Below, piece by piece: positions 54,910-63,953 of a DNA stretch of 64,000 bases. The notes beneath the pieces are model-generated. The model saw nothing but the letters and a program-made list of their open reading frames with translations. It did no database searches and had not been told where the DNA came from. Numbering within the stretch: position 1 is the stretch's first letter; each line of letters begins with the position of its first letter. A program made the position numbers and the translations under genes. Source of the DNA: a bacterium (GTDB taxonomy: Bacteria > UBP4 > UBA4092 > JAOAEQ01); contig JAOAEQ010000020.1 of assembly GCA_026416715.1 (NCBI GenBank), positions 8,988 through 72,987 of the forward strand, in the 5' to 3' direction.

Positions 54910-55752
54910 TTACAATATTATTTCTTGATGCCGGGCAGCGTGGCATTGGATATTTATTGCAACCGGCAAACTGGCGATATGGCAAGGGTGAATTTCAACG
55001 TTGACCGCTAACGCGGTAATTCTCCCACCTAACCCTTCTGGTCCGACTCCGGTCTGATTAACTAGGGTTAGTAGTTCGGATTCTAATTTGGCGATGTCCG
55101 GTTCAGGATTATGCTGCCCAATTTCGCGCAGTAACGCTTTTTTTGCAAGGATAGCTGACATTTCGAAGTTTCCACCGATTCCGACTCCAACAATAATTGG
55201 TGGACAAGGATTCGAGCCTGCGGCTCGAACAGTTTCAACCACAAAATTTTTTACTCCGTCAATACCGTCAGATGGTTTAAGCATTTTTAATGCGCTCATA
55301 TTTTCCGATCCACCACCTTTAGGAACGACAATAATTTTTAGCTTATCTCCGGGAACGATAAATGTATGGATAATTGCCGGAGTATTATCGCCAGTATTGT
55401 TCCGCTGGAATGGATGTTCAACGATAGATTTACGCAAATACCCTTCTTGATATCCTTTTCGAACACCGGCATTAATTGCATCATTCAGGTTTCCGCCGGT
55501 AATATGCACTTCTTGTCCGAGTTCGATGAAAATAACGGTTAATCCCGTATCTTGACAGATAGGATATTGCTCGGCTTCAGCGATGCGCGCATTCTCGATT
55601 AATTGCTCAAAAACTTCTTTCCCTAAAAGAGATTCTTCTTGTTCTCGACCACGCTGCAATGCGGTCAGGATATCCTGTGGAAGCAAATAGTTTGATTTAA
55701 TACACAGTTCAGCTACAGCATTAATAATCTCGGTGGATGATATTTCTCGCAT
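54910..55752 (-). CDS. Class I fumarase, alpha subunit
   Basis: 280 residues, N-terminal half of the iron-sulfur fumarase family. Cluster Cys candidates are in YPICQDTG, GSNPCPP and NIQCHAARH. GVGIGGNFEMSAILAKKALL and VGPEGLGGRITAL are characteristic. Works with the beta subunit at 51246. The start ATG has no clear Shine-Dalgarno site. Located 102 bases after the citrate/homocitrate synthase-like gene. Confidence 0.95.
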   Translation of the reverse strand: MREISSTEIINAVAELCIKSNYLLPQDILTALQRGREQEESLLGKEVFEQLIENARIAEAEQYPICQDTGLTVIFIELGQEVHITGGNLNDAINAGVRKGYQEGYLRKSIVEHPFQRNNTGDNTPAIIHTFIVPGDKLKIIVVPKGGGSENMSALKMLKPSDGIDGVKNFVVETVRAAGSNPCPPIIVGVGIGGNFEMSAILAKKALLREIGQHNPEPDIAKLESELLTLVNQTGVGPEGLGGRITALAVNVEIHPCHIASLPVAINIQCHAARHQEIIL

Positions 55753-55854
55753 ATTTGAATTTGATACTTCAACGATAAACTACCGATTGTTGGGATTAGA
55801 TAATATCTTTACCGTTTTAAAATCGATATTTTTATCGTGGTAGTTTTAATTTAA

Positions 55855-57099
55855 TTACTCTCTCGGAACACCGACAACCGAATAGTATATAAGCATTAAT
55901 TCTTTATCAAACAGATCCCGTTTTTCTTGCACCGCTTTTTTCCGTACTAACTCAATAATTTTTCCAGCGAGTTTATCATCAAGAGTGATTCCGAATTCTT
56001 TAAACTTTGCTTTAATAGCGCTGGTTCCAGAATGTTTCCCAATCGAAATTTGTCGAACTGCACCGATTTCAGCCGGAGAAAACACTTCATACGTCGTTGG
56101 TTCTTTCAGAACACCATCAATCGTTGTCGCTACTTCATAAAGAAAAATATTTTTTCCAATAATCGGTTTACTAGCCCAGATTTCTCGACCGGAAGCTTTC
56201 GCTACATATTCACATAATTCGCGGAGCATGGTTAACTGAAAACCGGTATCAATGTTTAGAATATATTTTAACGCCATTACCACTTCTTCTAACGGCGCGT
56301 TTCCGGCGCGTTCACCTAATCCATTTACCGTTACCCCAACGTAATTGGCGCCAGCACGAACCCCGGATAACGCATTCGCAGTTGCCATGCCGAAGTCGTT
56401 ATGCGTATGCATTTCTATCGGTAAGCCGACAACATCAGTGAGAATTTTTATTCGTCGATAGGTTTCATATGGGTCAAGCATACCTACAGTATCACAGAAC
56501 CGAAATCGGTCGGCACCAGCATCTCGTGCAACTTTAACGCATTCAATAAGATATTCTAATTCAGTTCGCGATGCATCTTCAGCATTTGCAGAAACATAAA
56601 GCTGATGGCTTTTTGCAAAATCGACGGCTCGAGCGAAATTATCCAAAACCCAGGTACGGTTTTTCCGCAATTTATGTTCGATATGGATATCAGACGTCGG
56701 AACTGAAATTGCTACCGCATCTACCCCGCAGGATATTGATGCTTCGATATCAGAAATCACCACGCGGTTCCAGGTCATAATGCTCGATTTCAATCCTAGG
56801 CTGACTATCTTCTTAATTGTTTCCTGTTCGTCGCCGCCCATCGCTGGCACGCCGACTTCAATTTGATACACCCCTGCTTTATCAAGCAGCTGTGCGATAT
56901 GGATTTTCTCTTCCGGCTGGAAAACAATTCCCGCGGTTTGTTCGCCATCGCGTAACGTTGTATCAACTATTCTTACTTTTGAATCAATAGTAGTTTTTTT
57001 GCGCGGTCGTTCAATTCGAGTCGCAGCTTCTTCATCAAGATTCCAGCTATCTTTTGTTGTTTCGACCGGTGTTTCATTCCATTCTTCGCGGTTAACCAT
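55855..57099 (-). CDS. Homocitrate/Re-citrate synthase-like enzyme (LeuA/NifV superfamily)
   Basis: 414 residues from ATG 57099, which has GGAGGTG eight bases upstream (the GTG/ATG at 57114 is less likely). An acidic/basic extension (about 1-40) precedes the HMG-CoA lyase-like barrel: the catalytic VDTTLRDGEQTAG, NAEDASRTELEY, FCDTVGMLDPY, the metal-binding HTHNDFGMATANAL and GLGERAGNAPLEE. No LeuA C-terminal regulatory domain is present, so isopropylmalate synthase is less likely. Homocitrate synthases, citramalate synthases and Re-citrate synthases share this fold. Context is mdh on one side and fumA on the other, in a cluster missing any other citrate synthase, which favours citrate formation from oxaloacetate. 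Sequence alone cannot settle it. Confidence 0.75.
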   Translation of the reverse strand: MVNREEWNETPVETTKDSWNLDEEAATRIERPRKKTTIDSKVRIVDTTLRDGEQTAGIVFQPEEKIHIAQLLDKAGVYQIEVGVPAMGGDEQETIKKIVSLGLKSSIMTWNRVVISDIEASISCGVDAVAISVPTSDIHIEHKLRKNRTWVLDNFARAVDFAKSHQLYVSANAEDASRTELEYLIECVKVARDAGADRFRFCDTVGMLDPYETYRRIKILTDVVGLPIEMHTHNDFGMATANALSGVRAGANYVGVTVNGLGERAGNAPLEEVVMALKYILNIDTGFQLTMLRELCEYVAKASGREIWASKPIIGKNIFLYEVATTIDGVLKEPTTYEVFSPAEIGAVRQISIGKHSGTSAIKAKFKEFGITLDDKLAGKIIELVRKKAVQEKRDLFDKELMLIYYSVVGVPRE

Positions 57100-57177
57100 A
57101 TATTCCACCTCCAAAATTTACTGGGTTATACCATTAGTCTTAAATCAAAATCGTATGATTTCGGACGAAAACTGCTT

Positions 57178-57837
57178 TTATAATGCGTGTTGTAAGACAA
57201 CTATTTCCGGTAGCGCAGGTAAGGTTTTAGATGTGATTTCAATTTCAGACGATTTTTCTCTTCGGATGTTTTGCTTGCCTTTTAAGAAATCAGCGACTGG
57301 TGCGATCGGGAATGCGCATTTTTCAGTTTTGTAATGCATCGGAATAATGAGTTTTGGTTGTAATCGGTCAGCGACTTGAGTTGCTTCAGTTGCATTGATG
57401 GTGAAATAACCTCCTACTGGAAGTAATAATACATCGATCGAACCGATTAATACCGCATCTGCTGGACTAAGAATATGTCCTAAATCGCCACAATGGCATA
57501 CTTTAACATTATCTACTGTGATAACGAAAATAATATTACTCCCGCGCTCACGTCCTTTTGCATTATCATGGTAGGATGCAATCCCCTTAATATTAATCCC
57601 TTTAACAGTTAGTGTTCCCGCGGATTTAACAATAGTCGGTTTTCCAATCAATGCTTGAGTATACCCGTGGTCGGGATGAGTGTCATGACTAATTGTAACA
57701 ATATCAACTGGCTCAGTAAATGCGCCATAGGTTAACGCACCATTGTATCCGCCAGGTTCATATGGGTCAGTTAATATTGTAGTTTTATCTTCTGCAGTTA
57801 TCAGAAAAGAACTATGTCCAAGCCATTTAAGTTTCAT
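57178..57837 (-). CDS. UlaG/UPF0173-type metallo-beta-lactamase-fold hydrolase
   Basis: 219 residues from ATG 57837, which matches the family's MKLKWLGHSSFLI start; the open frame extends to 57906 but with atypical residues. Metal ligands in SHDTHPDHG, CHCGDLGH and the late MHYKTE. UPF0173-type members hydrolyse or transfer on metal-bound water, with unknown substrates. It sits between mdh and the citrate synthase-like gene; a link to the TCA cycle is not evident. Confidence 0.9.
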   Translation of the reverse strand: MKLKWLGHSSFLITAEDKTTILTDPYEPGGYNGALTYGAFTEPVDIVTISHDTHPDHGYTQALIGKPTIVKSAGTLTVKGINIKGIASYHDNAKGRERGSNIIFVITVDNVKVCHCGDLGHILSPADAVLIGSIDVLLLPVGGYFTINATEATQVADRLQPKLIIPMHYKTEKCAFPIAPVADFLKGKQNIRREKSSEIEITSKTLPALPEIVVLQHAL

Positions 57838-57937
57838 AAGAAATACTGAACGAATATGATTTCCGGGAAGACGGTTACTTCTATAAGTTATATGCGTCAT
57901 ACCCAAAATATCATATTTTAGATTCAGTCCTCCTTAA

Positions 57938-58867
57938 TTAAAATTTTTCCATAACTTTAACTAGTTCTTCAACTGCAGCAGCTGATTTCTTTAATGCAAT
58001 TTCTTCTTCAGTAGTTAGTTTTAATTGAATAATTTCTTCAATTCCGTTTGCACCGAGTTTAACCGGCACGCCAACAAATAATCCGTTAATTCCATATTCT
58101 CCTTCCAGATACGCTGCGCAGGGTAGAATCCGTTTTTTATCCAAAATAATCGCTTCAACCATTTGGACTGTTGCGGTTGCTGGGGCGTAATATGCACTCC
58201 CGGTTTTTAAGAGTTTAACGATTTCAGCGCCTCCGTTACGGGTACGCTGAATGATCGCATCTAATCGTTCTTTTGGTAGAATTTCGGTTAACGGAACTCC
58301 GGCAACAGTTGAATATCGAGCTAGCGGAACCATTGTATCACCATGTCCACCAAGAACAAGCGCATAAACATCTTCCATGGAAACATTTAATTCCAAAGCG
58401 ATGAACGCGCGGAATCGAGCGGTATCAAGAATGCCAGCCATTCCTATAACCCGATTTTTAGAAAAGCCACTCACCCGATACGCTAATTGCGCCATTGCAT
58501 CTAATGGATTCGCTACCATAATAATAATCGCGTTCGGTGAAAATTTAACCACCTGTTCCGTGACCGGTTTTACGATATTATAGTTCGCTTGTAGTAAATC
58601 ATCACGAGACATTCCCGGTTTACGAGGTACACCAGAAGTAATAATAACGATATCTGAATCTTTCGTATCCGCATAAGAATTGGTTCCGATAACCTTGGTA
58701 TCATACCCATCAATCGCTCCCGTTTGTGTTATATCCAATCCTTTACCTTGGGGCATACCTTCAATGATATCGACGAGGATAATATCTGTGATATCTTTTT
58801 CTGCTAGTTTCATTGCAGTGGTTGCTCCAACATTTCCAGCACCAATAATACTAACTTTTTTTCGCAT
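57938..58867 (-). CDS. mdh: Malate dehydrogenase (LDH-like)
   Basis: 309 residues. NAD-binding [13 protein letters not shown] with Asp of VDIIEG, the substrate Arg in [12 protein letters not shown], the catalytic His in [11 protein letters not shown] and Asp-Arg in [11 protein letters not shown]. The Arg in the MSRDD position fits malate rather than lactate. Start has AAGGAGGT seven bases upstream. Interconverts malate and oxaloacetate. Confidence 0.96.
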   Translation of the reverse strand: MRKKVSIIGAGNVGATTAMKLAEKDITDIILVDIIEGMPQGKGLDITQTGAIDGYDTKVIGTNSYADTKDSDIVIITSGVPRKPGMSRDDLLQANYNIVKPVTEQVVKFSPNAIIIMVANPLDAMAQLAYRVSGFSKNRVIGMAGILDTARFRAFIALELNVSMEDVYALVLGGHGDTMVPLARYSTVAGVPLTEILPKERLDAIIQRTRNGGAEIVKLLKTGSAYYAPATATVQMVEAIILDKKRILPCAAYLEGEYGINGLFVGVPVKLGANGIEEIIQLKLTTEEEIALKKSAAAVEELVKVMEKF

Positions 58868-58910
58868 GATTTAAACCTCCTTTCTTCGAGCAAATTGGAC
58901 GGTATGAAAT

Positions 58911-59777
58911 TTATTTTAATATTTGTTTAATTAATTCTGGAATCTCTTGCGTTGTTTCTGCTACTGGTACATTTGCTTGCGTGAACGCTTGGATTTTAGC
59001 TTGAGCAGTTCCCTTCCTACCGGAGATTATCGCTCCGGCATGGCCCATGCGTTTTCCAGGCGGTGCTGTTCTTCCTGAAATAAATGCTACGACTGGTTTC
59101 GACATCGTCTTGATATATTCAGCAGCGATTTCTTCGTCAGTTCCACCTATTTCGCCTATCACAACGACCGCTTCCGTTTCCGGGTCAGATTCGAATAATG
59201 GCAGAATATCGATGAAACGTAATCCGAGAATAGGATCGCCACCAATGCCGATACACGTAGTCTGCCCAAACCCACTTTTCGTTAAATCATTTACAATTTC
59301 ATAAGTTAACGTTCCACTACGAGATACTACACCAATATTGCCTTTCTTAGCAATAGATCCGGGAATAATTCCGATTTTACTTTCTTCCGGAGAAATTATT
59401 CCGGGACAGTTAGGTCCTATCATTTTCGAATTAGAATTTTTTAATGCCGATACTACCTCTATCATATCTTGAACCGGAATCCCTTCCGTAATACATACGA
59501 TCAGTTCTACCCCAGCATCACATGCTTCTAAAATCGCGTCAGTTGCAAATCGGCTCGGAACAAATATTGCAGAAGCATTCGCGTCAGTTGCTTTAACCGC
59601 TTCCTGTACAGTATCATATATTGGAATATTAAGAACAAAATTTCCACCCTTACCTGGAGTTACACCAGCGACAACTTTCGTTCCATACGCTATCATTTGC
59701 TGGGTATGAAACAACCCTTCGTGTCCGGTCATACCCTGAACAATAACTTTCGTATTTTTATTTGCTAATATGCTCAT
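58911..59777 (-). CDS. sucD: Succinyl-CoA synthetase alpha subunit
   Basis: 288 residues from ATG 59777, which has GGAG eight bases upstream and overlaps the sucC stop (ATGA). CoA-binding [14 protein letters not shown] and the phospho-His loop [15 protein letters not shown] are intact. Catalyses succinyl-CoA to succinate with substrate-level phosphorylation, paired with SucC. Confidence 0.97.
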   Translation of the reverse strand: MSILANKNTKVIVQGMTGHEGLFHTQQMIAYGTKVVAGVTPGKGGNFVLNIPIYDTVQEAVKATDANASAIFVPSRFATDAILEACDAGVELIVCITEGIPVQDMIEVVSALKNSNSKMIGPNCPGIISPEESKIGIIPGSIAKKGNIGVVSRSGTLTYEIVNDLTKSGFGQTTCIGIGGDPILGLRFIDILPLFESDPETEAVVVIGEIGGTDEEIAAEYIKTMSKPVVAFISGRTAPPGKRMGHAGAIISGRKGTAQAKIQAFTQANVPVAETTQEIPELIKQILK

Positions 59778-60904
59778 TTGGTTAACTCCACTATACATTT
59801 AGCAGCTTCCTGCATAGTTTTCGCAGGAATGAGATTGGTGTTACGGAGAATTTCTAACCCTTCTTTCTCATTAGTTCCAGTCAATCGGACGACGATGGGA
59901 ACCGTGATGTTCATAATCTTAGTTGCTTCAATAATTCCTTTAGCGACCTCATCACATCGAGTGATTCCACCGAAAACATTAAACAAAATCCCTTTAACTT
60001 TTTTGTCCATCAAAATAATTTCGAGTGAGTTCTTAACCAATTCAGCTTTAGCTCCACCGCCAATATCTAGGAAATTAGCAGGATTTCCGCCAGCACGTTT
60101 AACTTCATCTAGTGTTGCCATAACCAACCCGGCACCATTTCCTAAAATGCCAATATCTCCATCAAGCCGAACATATTGAATATTCCGACGATGTGCTTCA
60201 GCTTCAATCGGATCTTCTTCACTCTCTTCTTTATAAACATTGAATTCTGGATGACGATAAAGCGCATTATCATCAATTATAATTTTTGCATCCGCAGCAA
60301 TTGCGGTACCTTGTTTGGTGATAACTAATGGATTTATTTCGGCTAACAACGCATCACATTGTATGTAGAGTTTAAATAATTTCTGTAAAAATTGGGTTAT
60401 GGCTGAGATATCCGACATGCCGAGTTGCGCTGATTTGCAAAGATTGCGAATTTGATAATCGCGAATCCCAAGTAGAGGTGAAATATAGAGTTTCGCAATT
60501 TTTTCCGGATTCTTTTCTGCTACCTCTTCAATATCAATACCACCAGCTGAACTGAACATAATAATATTCTTTTGCATTTCTCGATCAATAGTGATACCGA
60601 GATAATATTCTTTCGCAATATCAAGCGCAGATTCAACTAAAACTTTTTCAACGGTTAATCCTTTGAGGTTCATTCCTAAAATAGTTGATGCCGCTGATTG
60701 TACATCTGACATATCTCGAGCTACCTTGATTCCACCGGCTTTGCCTCTTCCCCCGACATGCACTTGTGCCTTAACCACCACTGGCAATCCAATCTTTTTC
60801 GCGATATCTAAAACCGCAGTGACAGAATTGGCAACCTCACCCTGTGGAATCGGAATCTCGTAGTTTTTAAATAACTGTTTTGCCTGATATTCATGAATTT
60901 TCAT
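59774..60904 (-). CDS. sucC: Succinyl-CoA synthetase beta subunit
   Basis: 376 residues with ATP-grasp fold: [41 protein letters not shown], then [29 protein letters not shown] and NFLDIGGGA, and [15 protein letters not shown]. Nucleotide specificity (ATP or GTP) cannot be told. Follows korC by 75 bases. Confidence 0.97.
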   Translation of the reverse strand: MKIHEYQAKQLFKNYEIPIPQGEVANSVTAVLDIAKKIGLPVVVKAQVHVGGRGKAGGIKVARDMSDVQSAASTILGMNLKGLTVEKVLVESALDIAKEYYLGITIDREMQKNIIMFSSAGGIDIEEVAEKNPEKIAKLYISPLLGIRDYQIRNLCKSAQLGMSDISAITQFLQKLFKLYIQCDALLAEINPLVITKQGTAIAADAKIIIDDNALYRHPEFNVYKEESEEDPIEAEAHRRNIQYVRLDGDIGILGNGAGLVMATLDEVKRAGGNPANFLDIGGGAKAELVKNSLEIILMDKKVKGILFNVFGGITRCDEVAKGIIEATKIMNITVPIVVRLTGTNEKEGLEILRNTNLIPAKTMQEAAKCIVELTK

Positions 60905-60978
60905 AGAGAATAATTGCTCCGATTCTTAAATCTAACGTAAGAATTTGAATTAAAAAATGCGTTATCGAAACGCTCAAT

Positions 60979-61560
60979 TTAACCATTGCAGTTCAACACT
61001 GCTATGCCAGCCTCAAATCCAGCATGTAACGCAGCTATATTTAATTTTTCGGTTCCTTTTGGAACTCGACCTAAAACTGCTTGCTCAATAGCTTTTCGTG
61101 AAACTATGTTGGTTATCGCTACGATAACACCTAACGATACAATATTTGCAGTAAAAATTTTCCCAGTTTTCTCCTTAGCAATTTTACTTATAGGAATAAG
61201 AAATATTTGCTCATTAATAGGAATGCTGCCGACAAAAGTTGAATCAATTATTGCAATACCATTCGGTTTTATATCCGATAAATATTTTTCTACTGCCAAC
61301 TTGGTTAATCCAAGAAAAATATCAGGCTGGATGACTTTAGGATAATCAATTTCTTGAGTGCTAATGACTACTTCTGCTTTACTAGCCCCCCCACGTGCTT
61401 CCGGACCATACGATTGAGTTTGCACAGCTTGTTTTCCTTCGAATATTCCGGCCGCCTCTGCAAGAATAATTCCTGCGGTAACGAGTCCTTGCCCACCGGA
61501 GCCCGATAAACGAATTTCAATTCGTTCTTGTTGAGAAATAGTATCAGTCACAAATTTCAT
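60979..61560 (-). CDS. korC: 2-oxoglutarate:ferredoxin oxidoreductase gamma subunit
   Basis: 193 residues of the POR/KOR gamma family: RLSGSGGQGLVTAGIILAEAA and SYGPEARGGASKAEVVIS are diagnostic. Completes the two catalytic subunits encoded upstream. The last residues are near sucC, matching the next metabolic step. Confidence 0.95.
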   Translation of the reverse strand: MKFVTDTISQQERIEIRLSGSGGQGLVTAGIILAEAAGIFEGKQAVQTQSYGPEARGGASKAEVVISTQEIDYPKVIQPDIFLGLTKLAVEKYLSDIKPNGIAIIDSTFVGSIPINEQIFLIPISKIAKEKTGKIFTANIVSLGVIVAITNIVSRKAIEQAVLGRVPKGTEKLNIAALHAGFEAGIAVLNCNG

Positions 61561-61605
61561 TTCTATTCCAACTTTTAACTAATTTTGCTTATTCAAATCA
61601 AATCG

Positions 61606-62451
61606 TTATGATTTGGCTTGAGCTTTCTCAATGATGCTTTGATATACTTCACAATATTCCGGTAACGATTTATTAACAAATTCGCCAATGATAAATTTTC
61701 CATTAAGTTGTTCCGGAGGTAACGAATTTGCTTCCTTGGCCGTTATAGCATGCGCTTTTTGCCATTGGAGCATCTCAACAGGACCGCCGATTTTATTTTT
61801 TCGACCGAAATAGGTCGGACAACCGGTAATAATATCAATGAAAGAAAACCCCTTATTCTGCAATCCGTTTTGTATATACTTCGGTAACTGCCGGGCATGA
61901 AATGTTGTACCGCGGGCGACGTAAGTTGCACCGGCTGCTTCAGCTAATTTACATAAATCAAACGGCCGTTCAGAATTTCCGTAAGGAGCGGTACTACCCC
62001 AAAATCCAGTCGGTGTCGTCGGAGAATATTGACCTGAAGTCATACCGTAGGTAGAATTGTTAAATACCACAACGGTTAACCCAATATTACGTCGTGCCGC
62101 ATGAATTAGATGGTTGCCTCCAATTGCAGCACAATCTCCGTCTCCCGTGATAACAATAACTGTCATTTTCGGATTAGCTAATTTTACTCCCGTAGCAAAT
62201 GCAATAGCTCGACCATGTGCCGTGTGAAGCGTATTAAAATCGACATATCCAGCAGAGCGAGAAGAACAGCCTATTCCGGATACTACCGTAACCAGATTTT
62301 TATCGAGCTTAAGATTATCTATAGCAATTAATACCGCTTGTAACGCTATCCCGTTGCCACACCCGCTACACCAAATATGAGGAAAATATTGCTGCCGAAG
62401 ATATTGTTTTATATGAGACATAACCTGTTCATAGCTTTTGGCAATCAGCAT
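61606..62451 (-). CDS. korB: 2-oxoglutarate:ferredoxin oxidoreductase beta subunit
   Basis: 281 residues, thiamine-diphosphate-binding. IWCSGCGNGIALQAV, GIGCSSRSAGYVDFN, HGRAIAFATGVKLANP and the TPP motif GDGDCAAIGGNHLIHAARR with NNSTYGMTSGQ. Cysteines for the [4Fe-4S] cluster are seen in the first two segments. The start overlaps korA by 23 bases; an internal ATG at 62421 is the alternative. No korD ferredoxin subunit is adjacent. Confidence 0.95.
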   Translation of the reverse strand: MLIAKSYEQVMSHIKQYLRQQYFPHIWCSGCGNGIALQAVLIAIDNLKLDKNLVTVVSGIGCSSRSAGYVDFNTLHTAHGRAIAFATGVKLANPKMTVIVITGDGDCAAIGGNHLIHAARRNIGLTVVVFNNSTYGMTSGQYSPTTPTGFWGSTAPYGNSERPFDLCKLAEAAGATYVARGTTFHARQLPKYIQNGLQNKGFSFIDIITGCPTYFGRKNKIGGPVEMLQWQKAHAITAKEANSLPPEQLNGKFIIGEFVNKSLPEYCEVYQSIIEKAQAKS

Positions 62452-63619
62452 CTGTTCGCTGACTACTCAATAGTGATTGCTGGGAAATAATGTTTTTTAT
62501 TCGATCTAAAATTTTTTTTGGCGTAAATAATTCTCCGTTTGCTTGAGAATATTTAATAACATCACATTTTCCGTGAACTGCTCGTTCTACTTCAAAAACT
62601 ATTTGTCCAAGATTCATTTCGGGAACTAAAATCCAGTCGACCTGATTTGCAATTTCTAAAATTATTTCCTCTGGAAATGGCCAAAGAGTAACCAATTGCA
62701 TTAAGCCAACAGGAATCCCTTGGCTGCGCGCATCTTTTACTGCGCGTAACGCTGACCGCGTTGTAGATCCGAACGTAACCAAAGCATATTGAGCATCGTT
62801 TAATGCATAAGTGTTAATCAATGTGATTTCGGGTTTTGCTTTTTCTAATTTTCGATGTAATCTGGTTAATAATGCCATAGTTTTATCTGGATTGGTGGTC
62901 GGAAATCCGGATTCGGTATGCATCAATCCGGTTACATTGAATCTATAGCCGGAACCGAAATGTGCCATAGGCGGAATATCAGTTGTTGGGTCAGCTTGAA
63001 ACGGTAAATATGATTCTAATCCTAATGGAGCTAACGGGCGATTGATAATTTCTAATTCCGATATATCCGGTATTTCTAATATTTCACGAGTATGGGCGAC
63101 TACTTCGTCTGAAAGGATAATAACCGGAACCCGATATTTTTCTGAAAAATTTATCGCTTGAATAGTAAGAAAGAACATTTCTTTTACTGATGCAGGTGAT
63201 ACAACAATTATCGGATGGTCTCCGTGAGTACCCCATCGAGCTTGCATAACATCAGCTTGTGCTGGTAGTGTAGGAAGTCCAGTTGATGGGCCGCCACGTT
63301 GCACATTAACGATAATACATGGGATTTCGCATAAACTTGCATATCCGATATGTTCTTGTTTTAACGAAAAACCAGGACCACTGGTTGCCGTCATCGATTT
63401 CAAGCCAGCGAGTGAAGCTCCAATAACCGCTGCCATTGATGCAATTTCATCTTCCATCTGAATAAATATACCACCAACTTGCGGTAACCGCAAAGCGAGA
63501 TATTCCGCAATCTCAGTAGATGGTGTTATAGGATATCCTGCATAAAACCGAACCCCTGCCATTACAGCGGCTTCACCACACTCTTCATTTCCCGATAAAA
63601 ATTTTTTTTCTTTTGCCAT
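62429..63619 (-). CDS. korA: 2-oxoglutarate:ferredoxin oxidoreductase alpha subunit
   Basis: 396 residues. GNEECGEAAVMAGVRFYAGY and PITPSTEIAEYLALRLP, EDEIASMAAVIGASLAG, TATSGPGFSLKQEHIGYA, VQRGGPSTGLPTLPAQADV are the usual 2-oxoacid oxidoreductase markers; the pattern is 2-oxoglutarate rather than pyruvate type because it lacks the fused domains and comes with SucCD. Oxidises 2-oxoglutarate to succinyl-CoA with ferredoxin, or the reverse. First gene of the TCA cluster. Confidence 0.95.
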   Translation of the reverse strand: MAKEKKFLSGNEECGEAAVMAGVRFYAGYPITPSTEIAEYLALRLPQVGGIFIQMEDEIASMAAVIGASLAGLKSMTATSGPGFSLKQEHIGYASLCEIPCIIVNVQRGGPSTGLPTLPAQADVMQARWGTHGDHPIIVVSPASVKEMFFLTIQAINFSEKYRVPVIILSDEVVAHTREILEIPDISELEIINRPLAPLGLESYLPFQADPTTDIPPMAHFGSGYRFNVTGLMHTESGFPTTNPDKTMALLTRLHRKLEKAKPEITLINTYALNDAQYALVTFGSTTRSALRAVKDARSQGIPVGLMQLVTLWPFPEEIILEIANQVDWILVPEMNLGQIVFEVERAVHGKCDVIKYSQANGELFTPKKILDRIKNIISQQSLLSSQRTDADCQKL

Positions 63620-63953
63620 TGTTTATTGCTTTGACATTATTCTCTATTATTCTCTATTGTTAATCAGAATTCTTATTCCGATAAAATGATATTTCCAACT
63701 TATAGATGTAGGCGAATGGAATTTATATAATATGACAATAATATAACATATAAGTGTATATACGGTCGAATTGATATAATAAAAAGAAATTTATAGCATA
63801 GTTGCGTGTTAGGATACAATATTTTTTGGAAGTATCCTGGTAAATGTTAGTTGTATAATATAATAATAGATATGGAGATAATAATTTTCTATTGGAAAGG
63901 TAATAAAGGGGTAATCCTTTTGACGTATTAAACTTATTGAATATTGAAATATT
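63620..63953. other. Divergent AT-rich intergenic region
   Basis: 334 bases between korA (minus) and a wecB-like gene (plus). Holds a 10-bp tandem repeat TCTCTATTAT/TCTCTATTGT (63641-63660) close to korA and several TATAAT-like words; promoters for both flanking genes should lie here, but none can be picked with confidence. No gene seen. Confidence 0.55.

Noticed and set aside
55855-57099. 2-isopropylmalate synthase (LeuA)
   Set aside because: The protein ends before the LeuA regulatory domain would begin and no leu gene is adjacent.
63641-63660. Start of a CRISPR-like or operator repeat
   Set aside because: Only two imperfect 10-bp units without spacers; short AT-rich tandem repeats like this are common.
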